Assembly (NCBI RefSeq): GCF_001281525.1
Contig: NZ_LGCI01000010.1
Span: forward strand, 943,442-1,007,441
DNA from: Lysinibacillus macroides
GTDB lineage: Bacteria; Bacillota; Bacilli; Bacillales_A; Planococcaceae
Direction of reading: 5' to 3'
Length of the DNA stretch: 64,000 nucleotides
The notes beneath the pieces were generated by a model. That model did not search any database, was not told the DNA's origin, and worked only from the letters and a program-made list of their open reading frames with translations. Below, one piece after another: positions 43,674-55,400 of this stretch. Made by a program: the position numbers and the translations under genes. Numbering within the stretch: position 1 is the first letter of the stretch; each line of letters opens with the position of its first letter.

Positions 43674-44833
43674 TGAAAAAGGCAGTATTTGTTTATTCAC
43701 CTGAACAACTCGGATATAAATTTTCAGATACACATCCTTTCAACCATAAACGCTTGACGCTAACAATGGACTTATTAAAAAATAGCAATGCACTCAATGA
43801 TGTCGATATTGTACCAGCTCGTGTGGCAACAGAAGAGGAGCTGTTGCTGGCACATGATCCAAAATATATTGATATCGTAAAAAGAGCAGGACACGGTGAA
43901 TTATCAGAAGCCCAAGGTGAAAGCTATGGGATCGGTACAGAAGATACACCTATTTTTCCAAATATGCATGAAGCAGGTGCACAGCTTGTTGGTGGAACAT
44001 TGACAGCTGTAGATTATGTGATGGAAGGAAAGGCAGAGCATGCCCTCAATCTTGGTGGCGGGTTACACCATGGTTTTCGTGGACGCGCATCGGGCTTTTG
44101 TATTTACAATGATAGTACAGTTGCTATCCGTTACTTACAGGAAAAATACAATGCCCGTGTACTCTATGTCGATACAGATGCGCATCATGGAGATGGTGTG
44201 CAATGGAGCTTTTATGAAGACCCAAATGTCTGTACATTATCTATCCATGAAACAGGTCGTTACCTTTTCCCAGGAACAGGAAATATTACAGAACGAGGAA
44301 ATGGTCAAGGCTATGGGACCTCATTTAATTTTCCAATGGATGCTTTTACAGAGGATGAAAGTTTCCTAGACATTTATGAGCAATCCATGCGCGAGATCTT
44401 TGAATTTTTCAAGCCAGATGTTGTGTTAACCCAAAATGGAGCTGATGCTCATTACTTTGATCCATTAACACACTTACATGGCACAATGAATATTTATCGT
44501 GAAATTCCAAAGCTTGCACACCAATTAGCCCATGAGTATTGTGATGGTAAATGGATTGCTGTTGGCGGTGGGGGCTATGATATTTGGCGAGTAGTGCCCC
44601 GTGCTTGGGCTATGCTATGGCTCGAAATGACAAATCAAGCGCTACCAACTGGTCCATTACCACAAGCATGGCTGGATCGTTGGCAGCCTGAAGCACCCGT
44701 TCCATTAATTCCAACTTGGGAAGACCCAAAGCCTTTATATGAGGCAATCCCACGAAAAGCTGAAATTGAAGAAAAGAATGCACAAATGTTAGCGAAAGCG
44801 CTACATATTATTCGTAATGAAAAACGAGTTTAA
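43673..44833 (+). CDS. acuC: AcuC, histone-deacetylase-like lysine deacetylase
   Basis: A 386-residue zinc deacetylase that reactivates acetylated AcsA. Marks: GGGLHHGFRGRASGFCIYND (His pair), VDTDAHHGDGVQ (zinc ligands) and NGADAHYFDPLTHL. Third gene of acuABC, followed by a terminator. Confidence 0.96.
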   Translation: MKKAVFVYSPEQLGYKFSDTHPFNHKRLTLTMDLLKNSNALNDVDIVPARVATEEELLLAHDPKYIDIVKRAGHGELSEAQGESYGIGTEDTPIFPNMHEAGAQLVGGTLTAVDYVMEGKAEHALNLGGGLHHGFRGRASGFCIYNDSTVAIRYLQEKYNARVLYVDTDAHHGDGVQWSFYEDPNVCTLSIHETGRYLFPGTGNITERGNGQGYGTSFNFPMDAFTEDESFLDIYEQSMREIFEFFKPDVVLTQNGADAHYFDPLTHLHGTMNIYREIPKLAHQLAHEYCDGKWIAVGGGGYDIWRVVPRAWAMLWLEMTNQALPTGPLPQAWLDRWQPEAPVPLIPTWEDPKPLYEAIPRKAEIEEKNAQMLAKALHIIRNEKRV

Positions 44834-44838
44834 CCTTA

Positions 44839-44868
44839 AGCCTCACATTATTTGTGGGGCTTTTTTCA
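44839..44868 (+). terminator. acuC terminator
   Basis: AGCCTCACA (44839-44847) with TGTGGGGCT (44853-44861), then six Ts. Confidence 0.75.
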
Positions 44869-44999
44869 TTCGATTGATAGCACTGTCATACCACTCTATC
44901 CGTCATTTGAAGATATCCATCCACCCCTTCTCATGCTATCCATTTAGCAACAAAAAACACGTAAATCCGCTATCATCAGATTTACGTGTTGCTATTTCC

Positions 45000-46004
45000 T
45001 TATTTACTTTTAACAGATTGTCGATGCTCAATACGGTGTGGTAAAATTACTGCCTCATCCTCCACAGGCTCCTTGCTCATCAATTTAGTAAGCAGACGCA
45101 TTGCAACAGCCCCAATATCATAAAGCGGCAGCGCCACACTTGTAAGCTGTGGACGAACCATTCGCGCTAACTTTGAGTTTTCAAAGCTAATAATCTCAAT
45201 ATCGTCTGGTACATTTTTCCCTGCATCCTGTGCCCCATGAATTAAACCAATCGCTAATTCATCACTGCCTGCAAAATAAGCTGTAGGCGCATTATCAAGT
45301 GCAGCTAACCTCTCCCAAGCCTCTAAGCCCATATCATAACTAGACTCCTCTGCAGCAATTAAAGCTTCATCGATTGGTAGTGCAGCATCCTGTAATGCCT
45401 TCTTATAGGCTGCTAGCTTGAATTTGCCGTTAATTGTATACGAAAGTGGACCTGTTACAAAGCCAATCCGTGTATGACCATTTTGAATCAATAAAGAAAC
45501 GGCTTCATAGGCTGCTTGGAAATAATCAATATTTACAGTAGCGATTGTTTGAGATTCATCTACCGAGCCTGCAAGTACAATTGGTACGGGGGAATGGTCC
45601 ATGGTTTGTTGCATTTTTTCCGTTACTTCATCACTCATCATAACAATACCATCTACCTGTTTCCCTAGCATTGTATCGAGTAGCTGTAACTCTTTATCTT
45701 CATGTTGATCTGAATTGGCCAAAATAATATTATAACGATACATTGTGGCAATATCCTCTACCCCACGAGCCAGCTCAGCATAAACATTATTTGCAATATC
45801 TGGGATAATCACGCCAACTGTTGTTGTTTTCTTACTTGCTAAACCTCGCGCTACTGCGTTTGGACGGTATTCTAATCGTTCAATTACTTCTAATACTTTT
45901 TTTCGTGTTGCTGGCTTTACATTTTGATTGCCATTGACTACACGAGAAACCGTTGCCATAGAAACATTTGCTTCTCTTGCAACATCATAAATTGTAACAG
46001 TCAT
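45000..46004 (-). CDS. ccpA: Catabolite control protein A
   Basis: A 334-residue LacI-family regulator, the usual length. The helix-turn-helix is [20 protein letters not shown] and [20 protein letters not shown] is the hinge. It binds cre sites with HPr-Ser-P. GGGAGG lies before the ATG at 46004; the longest frame begins at 46046. A likely target is the acsA/acuA region next to it. Confidence 0.96.
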   Translation of the reverse strand: MTVTIYDVAREANVSMATVSRVVNGNQNVKPATRKKVLEVIERLEYRPNAVARGLASKKTTTVGVIIPDIANNVYAELARGVEDIATMYRYNIILANSDQHEDKELQLLDTMLGKQVDGIVMMSDEVTEKMQQTMDHSPVPIVLAGSVDESQTIATVNIDYFQAAYEAVSLLIQNGHTRIGFVTGPLSYTINGKFKLAAYKKALQDAALPIDEALIAAEESSYDMGLEAWERLAALDNAPTAYFAGSDELAIGLIHGAQDAGKNVPDDIEIISFENSKLARMVRPQLTSVALPLYDIGAVAMRLLTKLMSKEPVEDEAVILPHRIEHRQSVKSK

Positions 46005-46176
46005 CGTACGTGCCTCCCTTTTCCTAATTATAAGATTCATCATCAATAATAAAATGGATGATAAAGAACCGTTGATAGCCCTATCATACGATAATTTTCA
46101 TATGACTTTCAAGAAGAACTACATAAACCCAAGTATAAATAGTCATATTCTAGCCATTAATTTGTCACGATACAAC

Positions 46177-46210
46177 AAACACCGCCTGCAAAAGTAAGCA
46201 AGCGGTGTTT
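46177..46210 (-). terminator. aroA terminator
   Basis: AAACACCGC (46177-46185) with GCGGTGTTT (46202-46210), perfect 9-bp stem between aroA and ccpA. Confidence 0.65.
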
Positions 46211-46221
46211 ACTATTAATCA

Positions 46222-47307
46222 TTAAGCATGAACTTCATAGTTTTTCATGAATTTTTGTAGTGTTTCATAGAACGCATCAAATGTTGGAATATCCATTTGT
46301 TGCTGTGAGTCAGAAAGAGCTACAGATGGATCTGGATGCACTTCTGCCATAACACCGTCAGCGCCAATAGCAATGGCTGCTTTCGCACATGGTAATAATA
46401 AGTCACGACGACCTGTTGAATGCGTTACGTCTACCATAACTGGTAAATGTGTTTCTTGTTTTAAAATTGGGACAGCTGAAATATCTAGTGTATTACGTGT
46501 GGCTTTTTCATAAGTGCGGATACCACGCTCACATAAAATAATATTTTCATTACCTTTTGACATAATGTATTCTGCTGCATGAATAAATTCATCAATCGTT
46601 GCAGCTAAGCCGCGTTTTAATAATACAGGTTTATTTGTAGCTCCTGCTGCTTTTAGTAGTTCAAAGTTTTGCATATTACGTGCACCAATTTGGATCACAT
46701 CAATATAATCTAATGCTTCCTCTAAATGACTAGGTGTTACAATCTCTGTAATAACAGCTAAACCATATTCCTCTGATACACGTTTTAAGATTTTAAGCCC
46801 TTCTAATCCTAGACCTTGGAAGTCATATGGAGAAGTACGTGGTTTATAAGCACCGCCACGAATTAATTTTTCACCTTTTGCTTGAATAGAGGCTGCAACT
46901 GCTGCTACTTGCTCATAAGATTCTACCGCACAAGGACCGAATACAAATGATGGCTTACCTTGTCCAATTAATTCACCATTAATGTTAATGATCGTATCTT
47001 CAGATTTTTTCTTACGTGATACAAGCAATTCTTTTTTCTTATCTGCTTCAAGTTGCTTTAAAGCTGTTTTAAAGATTTGCTTAAATATATAATCAACCGT
47101 CATTTGGTTTAATGGACCATTATTATGTTGCTTAATAAGATCAAGCATATGTCTTTCGCGTAATGGATCATAGCGATTAACACCTTGTTTTTCCTTAATT
47201 TTACCGATTTCATCAACTACAGCTGCACGTTCGTTAATTAGACGAAGAATTTCTAAATTTAAGCCGTCTATTTGACTGCGTAAGCTTTCTAAATCTTTTT
47301 GGCTCAT
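46222..47307 (-). CDS. aroA: Bifunctional chorismate mutase/DAHP synthase
   Basis: A 361-residue fusion: an AroQ chorismate mutase (about 1-90, [20 protein letters not shown]) and a DAHP synthase (about 110-361, [40 protein letters not shown]). The first domain serves as the feedback sensor in Bacillus. It opens aromatic amino-acid biosynthesis. Confidence 0.95.
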   Translation of the reverse strand: MSQKDLESLRSQIDGLNLEILRLINERAAVVDEIGKIKEKQGVNRYDPLRERHMLDLIKQHNNGPLNQMTVDYIFKQIFKTALKQLEADKKKELLVSRKKKSEDTIININGELIGQGKPSFVFGPCAVESYEQVAAVAASIQAKGEKLIRGGAYKPRTSPYDFQGLGLEGLKILKRVSEEYGLAVITEIVTPSHLEEALDYIDVIQIGARNMQNFELLKAAGATNKPVLLKRGLAATIDEFIHAAEYIMSKGNENIILCERGIRTYEKATRNTLDISAVPILKQETHLPVMVDVTHSTGRRDLLLPCAKAAIAIGADGVMAEVHPDPSVALSDSQQQMDIPTFDAFYETLQKFMKNYEVHA

Positions 47308-47480
47308 GCGTTGTTGCTCCTCTCATTATGACAGACACTTTCAGAACTCTGAAATGTATGTTACATTTTTAGATATTAGCAATATTATAATCAATGTTGT
47401 GCAGAATGTCACGCATTTTTAATTTAGCGCTTCAACTCGCTAAATTGTTTTCAGGTATCATAAGAAAGGAAGCGATTACA

Positions 47481-49634
47481 TTGAGTTCTAAATTATTTGC
47501 ACTTGATATTGGTACACGCTCAGTGGTTGGTATTATCCTCCAAGAGGAAAACGACCATTTCCATGTGGAAGATATTTTAGTGAAAGAGCATAAAGAACGT
47601 GCCATGGTAGATGGGCAAATACATAATGTCATGTATGTAGCGGAATTAATTAAGGGAATCAAACATGAGCTTGAAGAAAAACACGGTCCTTTAACAAAGG
47701 TAAGTGTGGCTGCAGCTGGACGATCTTTAAAAACAGAACAAGCAAGCGTGACCATCAATATACGAAATCGACCAATTTTTACAGAGGAAGATATTAGTCG
47801 CTTGGAGCTTCAGGCTGTCCAGCAAGCTCAACAGCAACTATTACAGCAAAAAGAGGATGCAAAAATTAGCCATTATTATTGTGTTGGCTACTCCGTTCTC
47901 TATTATCGCTTGGATGGCGAGGAAATTGGTAGCTTGCTTGATCAGCAAGGCGATGAGGCACAAATTGAGGTGATTGCTACCTTCCTGCCACGTGTTGTTG
48001 TCGAATCATTGATTGCTGCGTTAAAGCGTGCTGATTTAGAGATGGAGGCATTAACATTAGAGCCTATTGCAGCGATTAATGTGCTCATTCCACCAACGAT
48101 GCGTCGCTTAAATGTGGCATTGGTCGATATAGGTGCTGGTACATCAGATATTGCCATTACCGATAAAAGTACCGTTGTTGCCTATGGAATGGTGCCAACA
48201 GCCGGCGATGAAATTACCGAAGCATTAAGTGATCATTATTTACTAGACTTCCCTGTCGCAGAAAATGCTAAGCGACAACTCCAAACAGAGGAAGATATAT
48301 TGATCCAAGATATTTTAGGCTTTGATCAGTATTTTCCAAAGGATGAGGTTTTATTAGCCATTGCACCAGCTGTTAAGCAGCTCGCAAAATCCATTGGCGA
48401 GGAAATTTTACGTTTAAATAATCAAACAGCACCTAAAGCAGTGATGCTCGTTGGCGGTGGTAGTTTAACACCTAACCTGCCAGCAGAGCTTGGATATATT
48501 CTTGATTTACCAGCAAATCGCATAGCTGTTCGTGGCATTGATGCTATTCAGAATCTTACAAAAGAAGAGCATATTAAAACCTCACCAGAGTTAGTGACGC
48601 CAATAGGGATTGCAATTGCTGCTAAAAAAATGCCGATTCAGTATATGAGTCTAACCGTCAATAATCAGGTTGTACGTCTTTTTGAATTAAAAGAAATGAC
48701 CGTGGCAGATGCTTTTCTAGCAGCGAATATTCGAGCAAAGCAATTATATGGAAAACCTGGTCATGGCTTATCCGTCCATGTGAATGGGCAGGATATTTTT
48801 ATTCCAGGTGGACACGGACAGCCTGCCGAAATATTAGTAAACGGGCAACAAGCCACAACCAAAACACTTATTAAAACGGGAGATGCTATTCAGCTTATTG
48901 AAGGGCAAGATGGACAGCCTGCAACGGCTACTGTCCGAGACATTGTTGATCCTGCGGCCATTAAAACCATTACCATCCAAAATACCAAGTATGTGATTGA
49001 ACCAAAAATTTCGGTGAATCATACCCCTGCATCACTAGATACCGTATTAAAGGATCGTGATATCGTTACATTTGATATCGCTGAAACCATCGAAGATGCC
49101 TTTAAAATCACAAATAATTGGCATTTACTCAAGCAATTTGAGTCCTACACGATTCAAGTGAATGGACAACCCTTATATTTGCCAGAATTTTCTTCGCAAT
49201 TACTGATTAATGGAAAAGCAGCTAAATTAAGCTATGGCGTGCAGGATGGGGATGTGATTAGCTTTCAGCAACAGGCCCTACCAACTGTACAACGAATTGC
49301 AGACCAGATGAATCTTTTACTGGAGGATAAAATAACTGTTCATTTCCAAAATGAAGTGTTAGAACTATCAAAAACGGCAAATGAGGCACTTGTCAATGAG
49401 GTGGTCGTTTCGCCTCTTTCAACAGTGGCTAATAGATCTTCAATTGTATTTAGAGAAAAGGATCGCAGTCGTTGGATTTATCAGGATGTGTTCCGCTTCT
49501 CTAATTGGCAGCTACCTACCAGCTTTAAAGGAAATTTCACGATTTTAAGAAATGGGCAACCCGCTAGCTTTGATATGGAAATTTTCGGTGGAGATAAATT
49601 AGAAATTTTATTAGAGCAATCACCAATTATGTAA
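47481..49634 (+). CDS. FtsA/PilM-like actin-fold protein with long C-terminal extension
   Basis: A 717-residue protein. The first ~390 residues are FtsA-like: ATP-binding FALDIGTRSVVG (5-16), LVDIGAGTSDIAI (about 213) and MLVGGGSLTP (about 321). The last ~320 residues repeat VNGQ-like units (about 393, 433, 453, 557, 576 and 689) with GD-x-I turns, suggesting tandem beta-grasp or similar small domains. AAGGAAG lies 8 bases before a TTG start. It is not the usual ftsA, which sits with ftsZ. It may be a cell-division or envelope protein. Confidence 0.65.
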   Translation: MSSKLFALDIGTRSVVGIILQEENDHFHVEDILVKEHKERAMVDGQIHNVMYVAELIKGIKHELEEKHGPLTKVSVAAAGRSLKTEQASVTINIRNRPIFTEEDISRLELQAVQQAQQQLLQQKEDAKISHYYCVGYSVLYYRLDGEEIGSLLDQQGDEAQIEVIATFLPRVVVESLIAALKRADLEMEALTLEPIAAINVLIPPTMRRLNVALVDIGAGTSDIAITDKSTVVAYGMVPTAGDEITEALSDHYLLDFPVAENAKRQLQTEEDILIQDILGFDQYFPKDEVLLAIAPAVKQLAKSIGEEILRLNNQTAPKAVMLVGGGSLTPNLPAELGYILDLPANRIAVRGIDAIQNLTKEEHIKTSPELVTPIGIAIAAKKMPIQYMSLTVNNQVVRLFELKEMTVADAFLAANIRAKQLYGKPGHGLSVHVNGQDIFIPGGHGQPAEILVNGQQATTKTLIKTGDAIQLIEGQDGQPATATVRDIVDPAAIKTITIQNTKYVIEPKISVNHTPASLDTVLKDRDIVTFDIAETIEDAFKITNNWHLLKQFESYTIQVNGQPLYLPEFSSQLLINGKAAKLSYGVQDGDVISFQQQALPTVQRIADQMNLLLEDKITVHFQNEVLELSKTANEALVNEVVVSPLSTVANRSSIVFREKDRSRWIYQDVFRFSNWQLPTSFKGNFTILRNGQPASFDMEIFGGDKLEILLEQSPIM

Positions 49635-49677
49635 AAAGGGGCTACGTTACACGAAAATATGTAACGTAGCCCTTTTA
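49633..49677. terminator. Bidirectional terminator
   Basis: GGGCTACGTTAC (49639-49650) with GTAACGTAGCCC (49661-49672), A-run before and T-run after. Confidence 0.75.
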
Positions 49678-49689
49678 CAATGCATCACA

Positions 49690-50184
49690 TTATGCACGCA
49701 CTTCTTCAGTTGCCTCTTCAGCAGCCTGCACTGTTGTTTCTTCGGCCGTTGGTTCCTCATTAGGTGTATAATCCTCTAGTGGTTCTTCACCTTCAAATGA
49801 AACGGTCCCATCATCAAAAACAGTTGGTGCTTTCGCTGTTTTTAATGTTTTTACCTTTTCTACTAATTGTGAAGATTGCTCTTGAAGTTGTTTAGAAAGC
49901 TGTAATGTTTTATCTTTGGCAGTTGTGGAAAAATCTGCACTCTTATCTTTTAAACTAACAGCTTGTACAGCTACGTCGCTACGTAAATCTTTTCCTGATT
50001 TAGGTGCTAATAATAGACCTGCCGCTGCCCCTACGATTCCTCCAACTAATGCGCCAATCACAAAATCTTTCATATTTACACGCTCCTCTTCGTAAATCGA
50101 TTCCTGCGGATGATAAAGCTGTGGTAATGAACTTTCAAGTTGCTGTTCCTTTACTTCGTTAAAATTTGGCTTGTTAGTTATCAT
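49690..50184 (-). CDS. ytxH: YtxH-family protein
   Basis: The core MKDFVIGALVGGIVGAAAGL has one membrane helix and the LLAPKSGKDLR motif of YtxH proteins, then a helical, finally acidic tail. Starts at 50184 (GGAGG, spacing 10) or 50073 (MKDF, GGAG) are both possible; the longer adds 37 residues before the helix. In Bacillus it is in the ytxGHJ stress operon. Confidence 0.8.
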   Translation of the reverse strand: MITNKPNFNEVKEQQLESSLPQLYHPQESIYEEERVNMKDFVIGALVGGIVGAAAGLLLAPKSGKDLRSDVAVQAVSLKDKSADFSTTAKDKTLQLSKQLQEQSSQLVEKVKTLKTAKAPTVFDDGTVSFEGEEPLEDYTPNEEPTAEETTVQAAEEATEEVRA

Positions 50185-50318
50185 GCAAACAATTCCTCCC
50201 CATCTAATGATCAATTTTGTCCAGACATGTTGTTCATCTACTTTTACAGATGCATCTTCAACTTATGTCTAAGACTTTATTTTTATTCGATCAGTATTGT
50301 ATACTCACCAAATAATTA

Positions 50319-50825
50319 TCAATTTTTACGACCCCATTTTCTTTTCGGCTTTTCTGCCTGCACTGATTCAAATTCATACGCATTCTCAACTACAGCTTCC
50401 TGAGCTTGCTCAATGATTTTGCGCTTCTTCCATTTATCAGCAATACCCATTGCCACATTACTCCATTGTACAACCTGTGCAATTTTTTCTTCATTTTGTT
50501 CGACACTTTTCGAAACAGAGGATGTAATTTGTTGGACAGAATTATTTAAACCATTAACGGAGTCACCAATACCTTTAACAGCATGAACAACTGAATTTAA
50601 TTGTTCAGATTTATGTTGTATATCCTCTGCTAAGCTATTTGTTTTTGTTAATAAGGACGTTGTTTCGCGGGTAATGCCTTGCATCTGTCCCTCAATACCT
50701 GATAATGTCCCAGCTAAGCTGTTTAAAATAGATTTGAGTGAAAATAATGTCATACCTAAGCTCACACATAAAATTAAAAATCCGATTGCAGCAATAATGG
50801 CTGCAATATACAAAATCACTTCCAT
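50319..50825 (-). CDS. ytxG: YtxG, DUF948 membrane protein
   Basis: A 168-residue protein with an N-terminal membrane helix (about 3-27) and a long helical domain (DUF948 type). It has the YtxG order beside ytxH and may act with it. AGGAGG precedes the ATG. The end is basic (KPKRKWGRKN). Confidence 0.8.
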   Translation of the reverse strand: MEVILYIAAIIAAIGFLILCVSLGMTLFSLKSILNSLAGTLSGIEGQMQGITRETTSLLTKTNSLAEDIQHKSEQLNSVVHAVKGIGDSVNGLNNSVQQITSSVSKSVEQNEEKIAQVVQWSNVAMGIADKWKKRKIIEQAQEAVVENAYEFESVQAEKPKRKWGRKN

Positions 50826-50931
50826 AAGTTGACCTCCTAGTAAATTCTCTTTACTATTACTTTCCCTAACTTCGACAAAAAAAACAAAATTCCTGCTAAA
50901 GTTTTAAAAAAAACAGCTTAACCCATACGGA

Positions 50932-52245
50932 CTAAGCTGTTTCATTGCTTTTTAACACATTTTCAAAAGCATCTTGGAATTTGTGAACATCACCAGCACC
51001 CATAAATAAAAATACTGCACCTCTATGTTGTGTTAATATCTCAATTCCCTCAGTGCTGATCACTGCGCTGCCTTCAATAAGTGACGCTAAGTCCTGAATC
51101 GAAAGAGCGCCCTGTGTTTCTCTTGCAGAGCCGAAAATATCACATAAATAGGCTGTATCTGCAAGGCTTAAACTATCTGCAAAATCTTGTAAAAAAGCTT
51201 GTGTACGTGTAAATGTATGTGGTTGGAAAATAGCGACTAGTTCACGCTCAGGAAATTTTTGTCGTGCCGATTGAATCGTTGCACGAATTTCAGTTGGATG
51301 GTGTGCATAATCATCTATTAACACATTATCCCCTATCCGTGTTTCCGTAAAACGTCTTTTTACCCCCTTATACGTGTGTAGACGCTCCTGAATAAGCTCA
51401 GGTGAAATGCCTTCATATTCACATAATGTGATCACTGCTAACGTATTTAAAACTGCATGATCTCCAAATAATGGGATAAAGAAAGTGCTATAAAATTCAT
51501 TACGCACAAAGACATCGAACGTTGTTCCCTGCGTTGTTTTTTCAACATTGCGCGCCTCAAAATCATTTTCAGCACCAAATCCGTAATAAACAACAGGCAC
51601 TTTTGCCTGAATACGTTGAAGTTGCTCATCATCACCACATGCAATAATCGCTTTCTTCACTTGTAACGCTAATGATTGAAACGCTGAATAAACATCATCT
51701 ATATTGGCAAAATAATCCGGATGATCAAAATCAATATTTGTCATAACTGCATAGTCAGGATTATATGCTAGGAAATGACGACGGTATTCACATGCTTCCA
51801 TCACAAAGAAGTCAGCATTTTCATGACCAGCTCCTGTACCATCACCAATTAAATAAGAGGTTGGTTTATAACCACCTACTACATGAGCCATTAAGCCCGT
51901 TGTAGAGGTTTTACCATGTGCCCCTGTGATAGCAATCGATGTGTAGTTGCCAATATATTCACCTAAAAATTTATGGTAGCGAATAATCTCTACACCGATT
52001 TCACGAGCACGCGTTAATTCAGGATGATCATCGGGAAAAGCATTGCCTGCAATAACCGTCATCCCTTCTCGAATATTATCTGCATCAAATGTGTAAATTG
52101 GAATATTACGTTCACGTAACGGCTGCTCCGTGAAGAAATATTTTTCGACATCTGAGCCTTGTACTTGTTCCCCCGCATCAAATAAAATTTGTGCAAGCGG
52201 GCTCATACCAGAGCCTTTAATGCCTGTGAAATGAAAAACTGTCAT
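50932..52245 (-). CDS. murC: UDP-N-acetylmuramate--L-alanine ligase
   Basis: A 437-residue Mur ligase joining L-alanine to UDP-MurNAc. Seen: [16 protein letters not shown] (N-terminal Rossmann), ATP loop [13 protein letters not shown] (about 107-119), EACEYRRHF, and [13 protein letters not shown]. Next to the DNA translocase, as in Bacillus. Confidence 0.97.
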   Translation of the reverse strand: MTVFHFTGIKGSGMSPLAQILFDAGEQVQGSDVEKYFFTEQPLRERNIPIYTFDADNIREGMTVIAGNAFPDDHPELTRAREIGVEIIRYHKFLGEYIGNYTSIAITGAHGKTSTTGLMAHVVGGYKPTSYLIGDGTGAGHENADFFVMEACEYRRHFLAYNPDYAVMTNIDFDHPDYFANIDDVYSAFQSLALQVKKAIIACGDDEQLQRIQAKVPVVYYGFGAENDFEARNVEKTTQGTTFDVFVRNEFYSTFFIPLFGDHAVLNTLAVITLCEYEGISPELIQERLHTYKGVKRRFTETRIGDNVLIDDYAHHPTEIRATIQSARQKFPERELVAIFQPHTFTRTQAFLQDFADSLSLADTAYLCDIFGSARETQGALSIQDLASLIEGSAVISTEGIEILTQHRGAVFLFMGAGDVHKFQDAFENVLKSNETA

Positions 52246-52432
52246 TAATTAAACCCCCCGGGAATTTCAATATCCCATCTATCATCTCTAGTAGGTGTAT
52301 CGTATTATTACACGACTGTTTAGGTATTAGTACCTTTACAAGTGTTAAAAAATACGTACTATTCAACACATCTTGTCTATTATAGCACTTTTTATGCATA
52401 AGAATAAATGTGTAAGTTTTCTAAAAAAATAA

Positions 52433-52455
52433 TTTTCTTATCAATAAGATTATTC
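52433..52455 (-). terminator. Weak terminator after sftA
   Basis: TCTTAT/ATAAGA short hairpin with TTTTTTT on the minus strand. The 52246-52475 gap otherwise holds nothing clear. Confidence 0.4.
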
Positions 52456-52475
52456 AGATGTGATTGACGCCATTC

Positions 52476-55400
52476 TTATTCAAACATCGTGATTAGATCT
52501 TCTTCTGTAATATAACTTTCACGTGGTTTACTGCCCCTCGCCTCTGACACAAAGCCGTGTGATTCTAACATATCAATTAAACGAGCAGCACGATTATACC
52601 CAATATGATATTTTCGTTGAATTAATGAGGTAGAGGCGCCACCTTGCTCGTAAACAAATCGGCAGACATCCTCAAATAGATCATCCTGCTCTGCAGACAC
52701 CTCTGTTTTCTTTAAAAGCTCCTCCTGATCGAAAATATAATCAGGCTCGCCCTGCTCACGAACATGCTCAATAATGGCCTCAATCTCATCATCGGTTACA
52801 AATGTTCCCTGTAAACGGACAGGTGCTGACATACCATTGCCTAAATATAACATATCGCCTCGTCCAAGCAACCTTTCTGCTCCCTGCCCATCTAAAATCG
52901 TACGGGAATCAATTTGTGAGGAAACAGCAAAAGCAATACGTGTAGGGATATTGGATTTAATCAATCCTGTAATAACGTCCACAGATGGTCTTTGTGTGGC
53001 CACAATTAAATGAATACCACAAGCACGAGCCTTTTGCGCAATACGGCAAATGGCCTCCTCTACATCTGCTGGAGACATCATCATTAAATCAGCTAACTCA
53101 TCAATAACAATTAAAATATATGGTAATTTCAGGCTATGCTCATTATTTTTATCAGCGATTGCATTATAACGGGTAATATCACGTGCACCTGCATGCGCAA
53201 ATAACTGATAACGACGCTCCATTTCCTCTACTGCCCACTTAAGTGCAGCCGTTGCAGCCTTCACATCTGTGATGACTGGGCTCACTAAATGTGGAATATG
53301 ATTAAATGGTGCCAGCTCTACCATTTTAGGATCAATTAGCATAAGCTTTAACTCGTGTGGCGCAGCTTTATATAATAAACTAACCAAAATTGAATTGATA
53401 CAAACAGATTTACCAGAACCTGTCGCACCAGCAATTAAACCATGAGGCATTTTCCGCAAGTCCAGCGTAACAGGTTTTCCTGTTAAATCAAGACCTAAGG
53501 CTGCCTCTAACGGTGAATCTGATTCAAGGAAGGCTGCGCTATTTGTCACTTCTGATAAGCGAACAGCTCGTGATACTCGGTTTGGAATCTCAATACCGAT
53601 GGAACTTTTCCCAGGAATCGGTGCTTGAATACGAATATCCTTTGCTGCTAGGGCAAGCTTTAAATCATCTGCTAGGTTGCGAATTTTACTAACCTTTGTA
53701 CCATGACTCACTGTTATTTCAAATTGCGTAACAGCAGGTCCCTGCATAATTGATTCAATTTGTGCAGACACTTGGAAATAAGAAAGTGCCTCAACCAATG
53801 TATCTCCCTGTTGCTCCATCCACTCTGTATCCTGTGTTTTTTCTTCTGGTGGCTCTAAATATTCATCAGCAGGTTTTTGGTAAACATGTACAGGCTTTGT
53901 CGTTTTTTCGACTACTGCTACAGCTCGTGGTTCTTGCTGTTCCACCACCTCCACTTGCACAGGCGCTTCAATAGTAGCAGAAACAACTTCAGTAATAGGC
54001 TCTATCATTAACTCAGTCGTTGCTGAAATTTCATCCGCACTTGCTAGCTCCATTTCTGCTTTTTCTAAAGTAGCGACATTGGACATCGTTGTGACAGGAG
54101 CCATTGTAATAACCGTTTGATGGTTATCTGGCTGAAGCTTATTTGTATTCGTTTCTTCATGCAATTGCACAGCAGTTATTGAATGGTCTGGTTCTTTATA
54201 TTGTGGTACATCTAGCTGACTAGCTGCTATGTTCACGCTGTCTTCTGTATCTTTTTCGTCTACAACTGGTTTGACATCCACTACCTTATTAGAAGATGGT
54301 TGCTGATTTTCTACGGTATTAGAGGATTGTGCCATTTTCGATTGCTGCTTGATTTTCCACTTTTCTTTATCCGTTTTTAACATGAGTACATTAAAAGGAA
54401 TTCGACTTTTTTCGTCTCTTTGTGTCATAGCTATAGATTGTTCTGCTGAAAGCTGTTGGTCGTTTTTTTCATTTGTTGCTGGCTGCACTACAGTAACTTC
54501 GCCAATATGAATGGTAGAATTTTCAATTTGAACTTGCTCCACAACCATTTCTTTTACATGAATTTCCGATTGATCTGCTGATAGCTTTTGAATAGTTTGC
54601 TCTTGCACAATGTCCTCCTGTACAGGCTCTTCAAAGTCCATTGCATAGGCGGTTGTTTGAGGCACGGCTATGTCTGGCTCAGTATGCCCCTGCGGATCAT
54701 TCACTGCTTCCAACACTTCGTCATCAAAAATAATCGGTTCATTTATAGGTGGCTCCTGCTTCTCAAGTGGTGTAGGCTGTTCCACTACAGCCTGCTGGTT
54801 AATGCTAACCGACTCTTTTTCTTCTAGTATATTTGCATTGACCTTATTTGTTGTCGCTTCTTTTAATAACGGATTAGTTTCCTGTCTATCAGATGTCTGA
54901 ACGTTCACCGCTTGCTTGTCATACTCTTCCTTTCGTTTATCTAATAATTCCTTGATTGGACTTGGTTTTGCAAAGCCGTAGACAGGTGACGGTACATCTG
55001 TTGGCACAAATCGTTTACGGTTTTCAGGCAGGCTACTTTTAACGATTTTCTCTGGTTGCTGAAATGTTTCTTTTGGTGTTGATGGTTGAGGTTGGACAGG
55101 CTGTTGTTGTGCATCTCGAAAAACAAGGCTTGCCCTTGAGCTCTTTTCCTGCTCCACAGCCTGACTTCTTGGCATAGTTGTTTTTCGACCTGTACGCTTT
55201 GATCGATTCGCCAATAACTCCCGAATCCCTGAAACCTCTACATCATAAACACGAGAATCCACAATATGATGGTTTAAATGTTTAGGTAAAGAGAGGTCCT
55301 CAATTTGTCCATAATAATCATCTTCTATATAATCAAATGCTTCTTTTTGTGATGGCTGCTGAGACATTACTTCCTCATCATCAATTAATGGGAAACGGAA

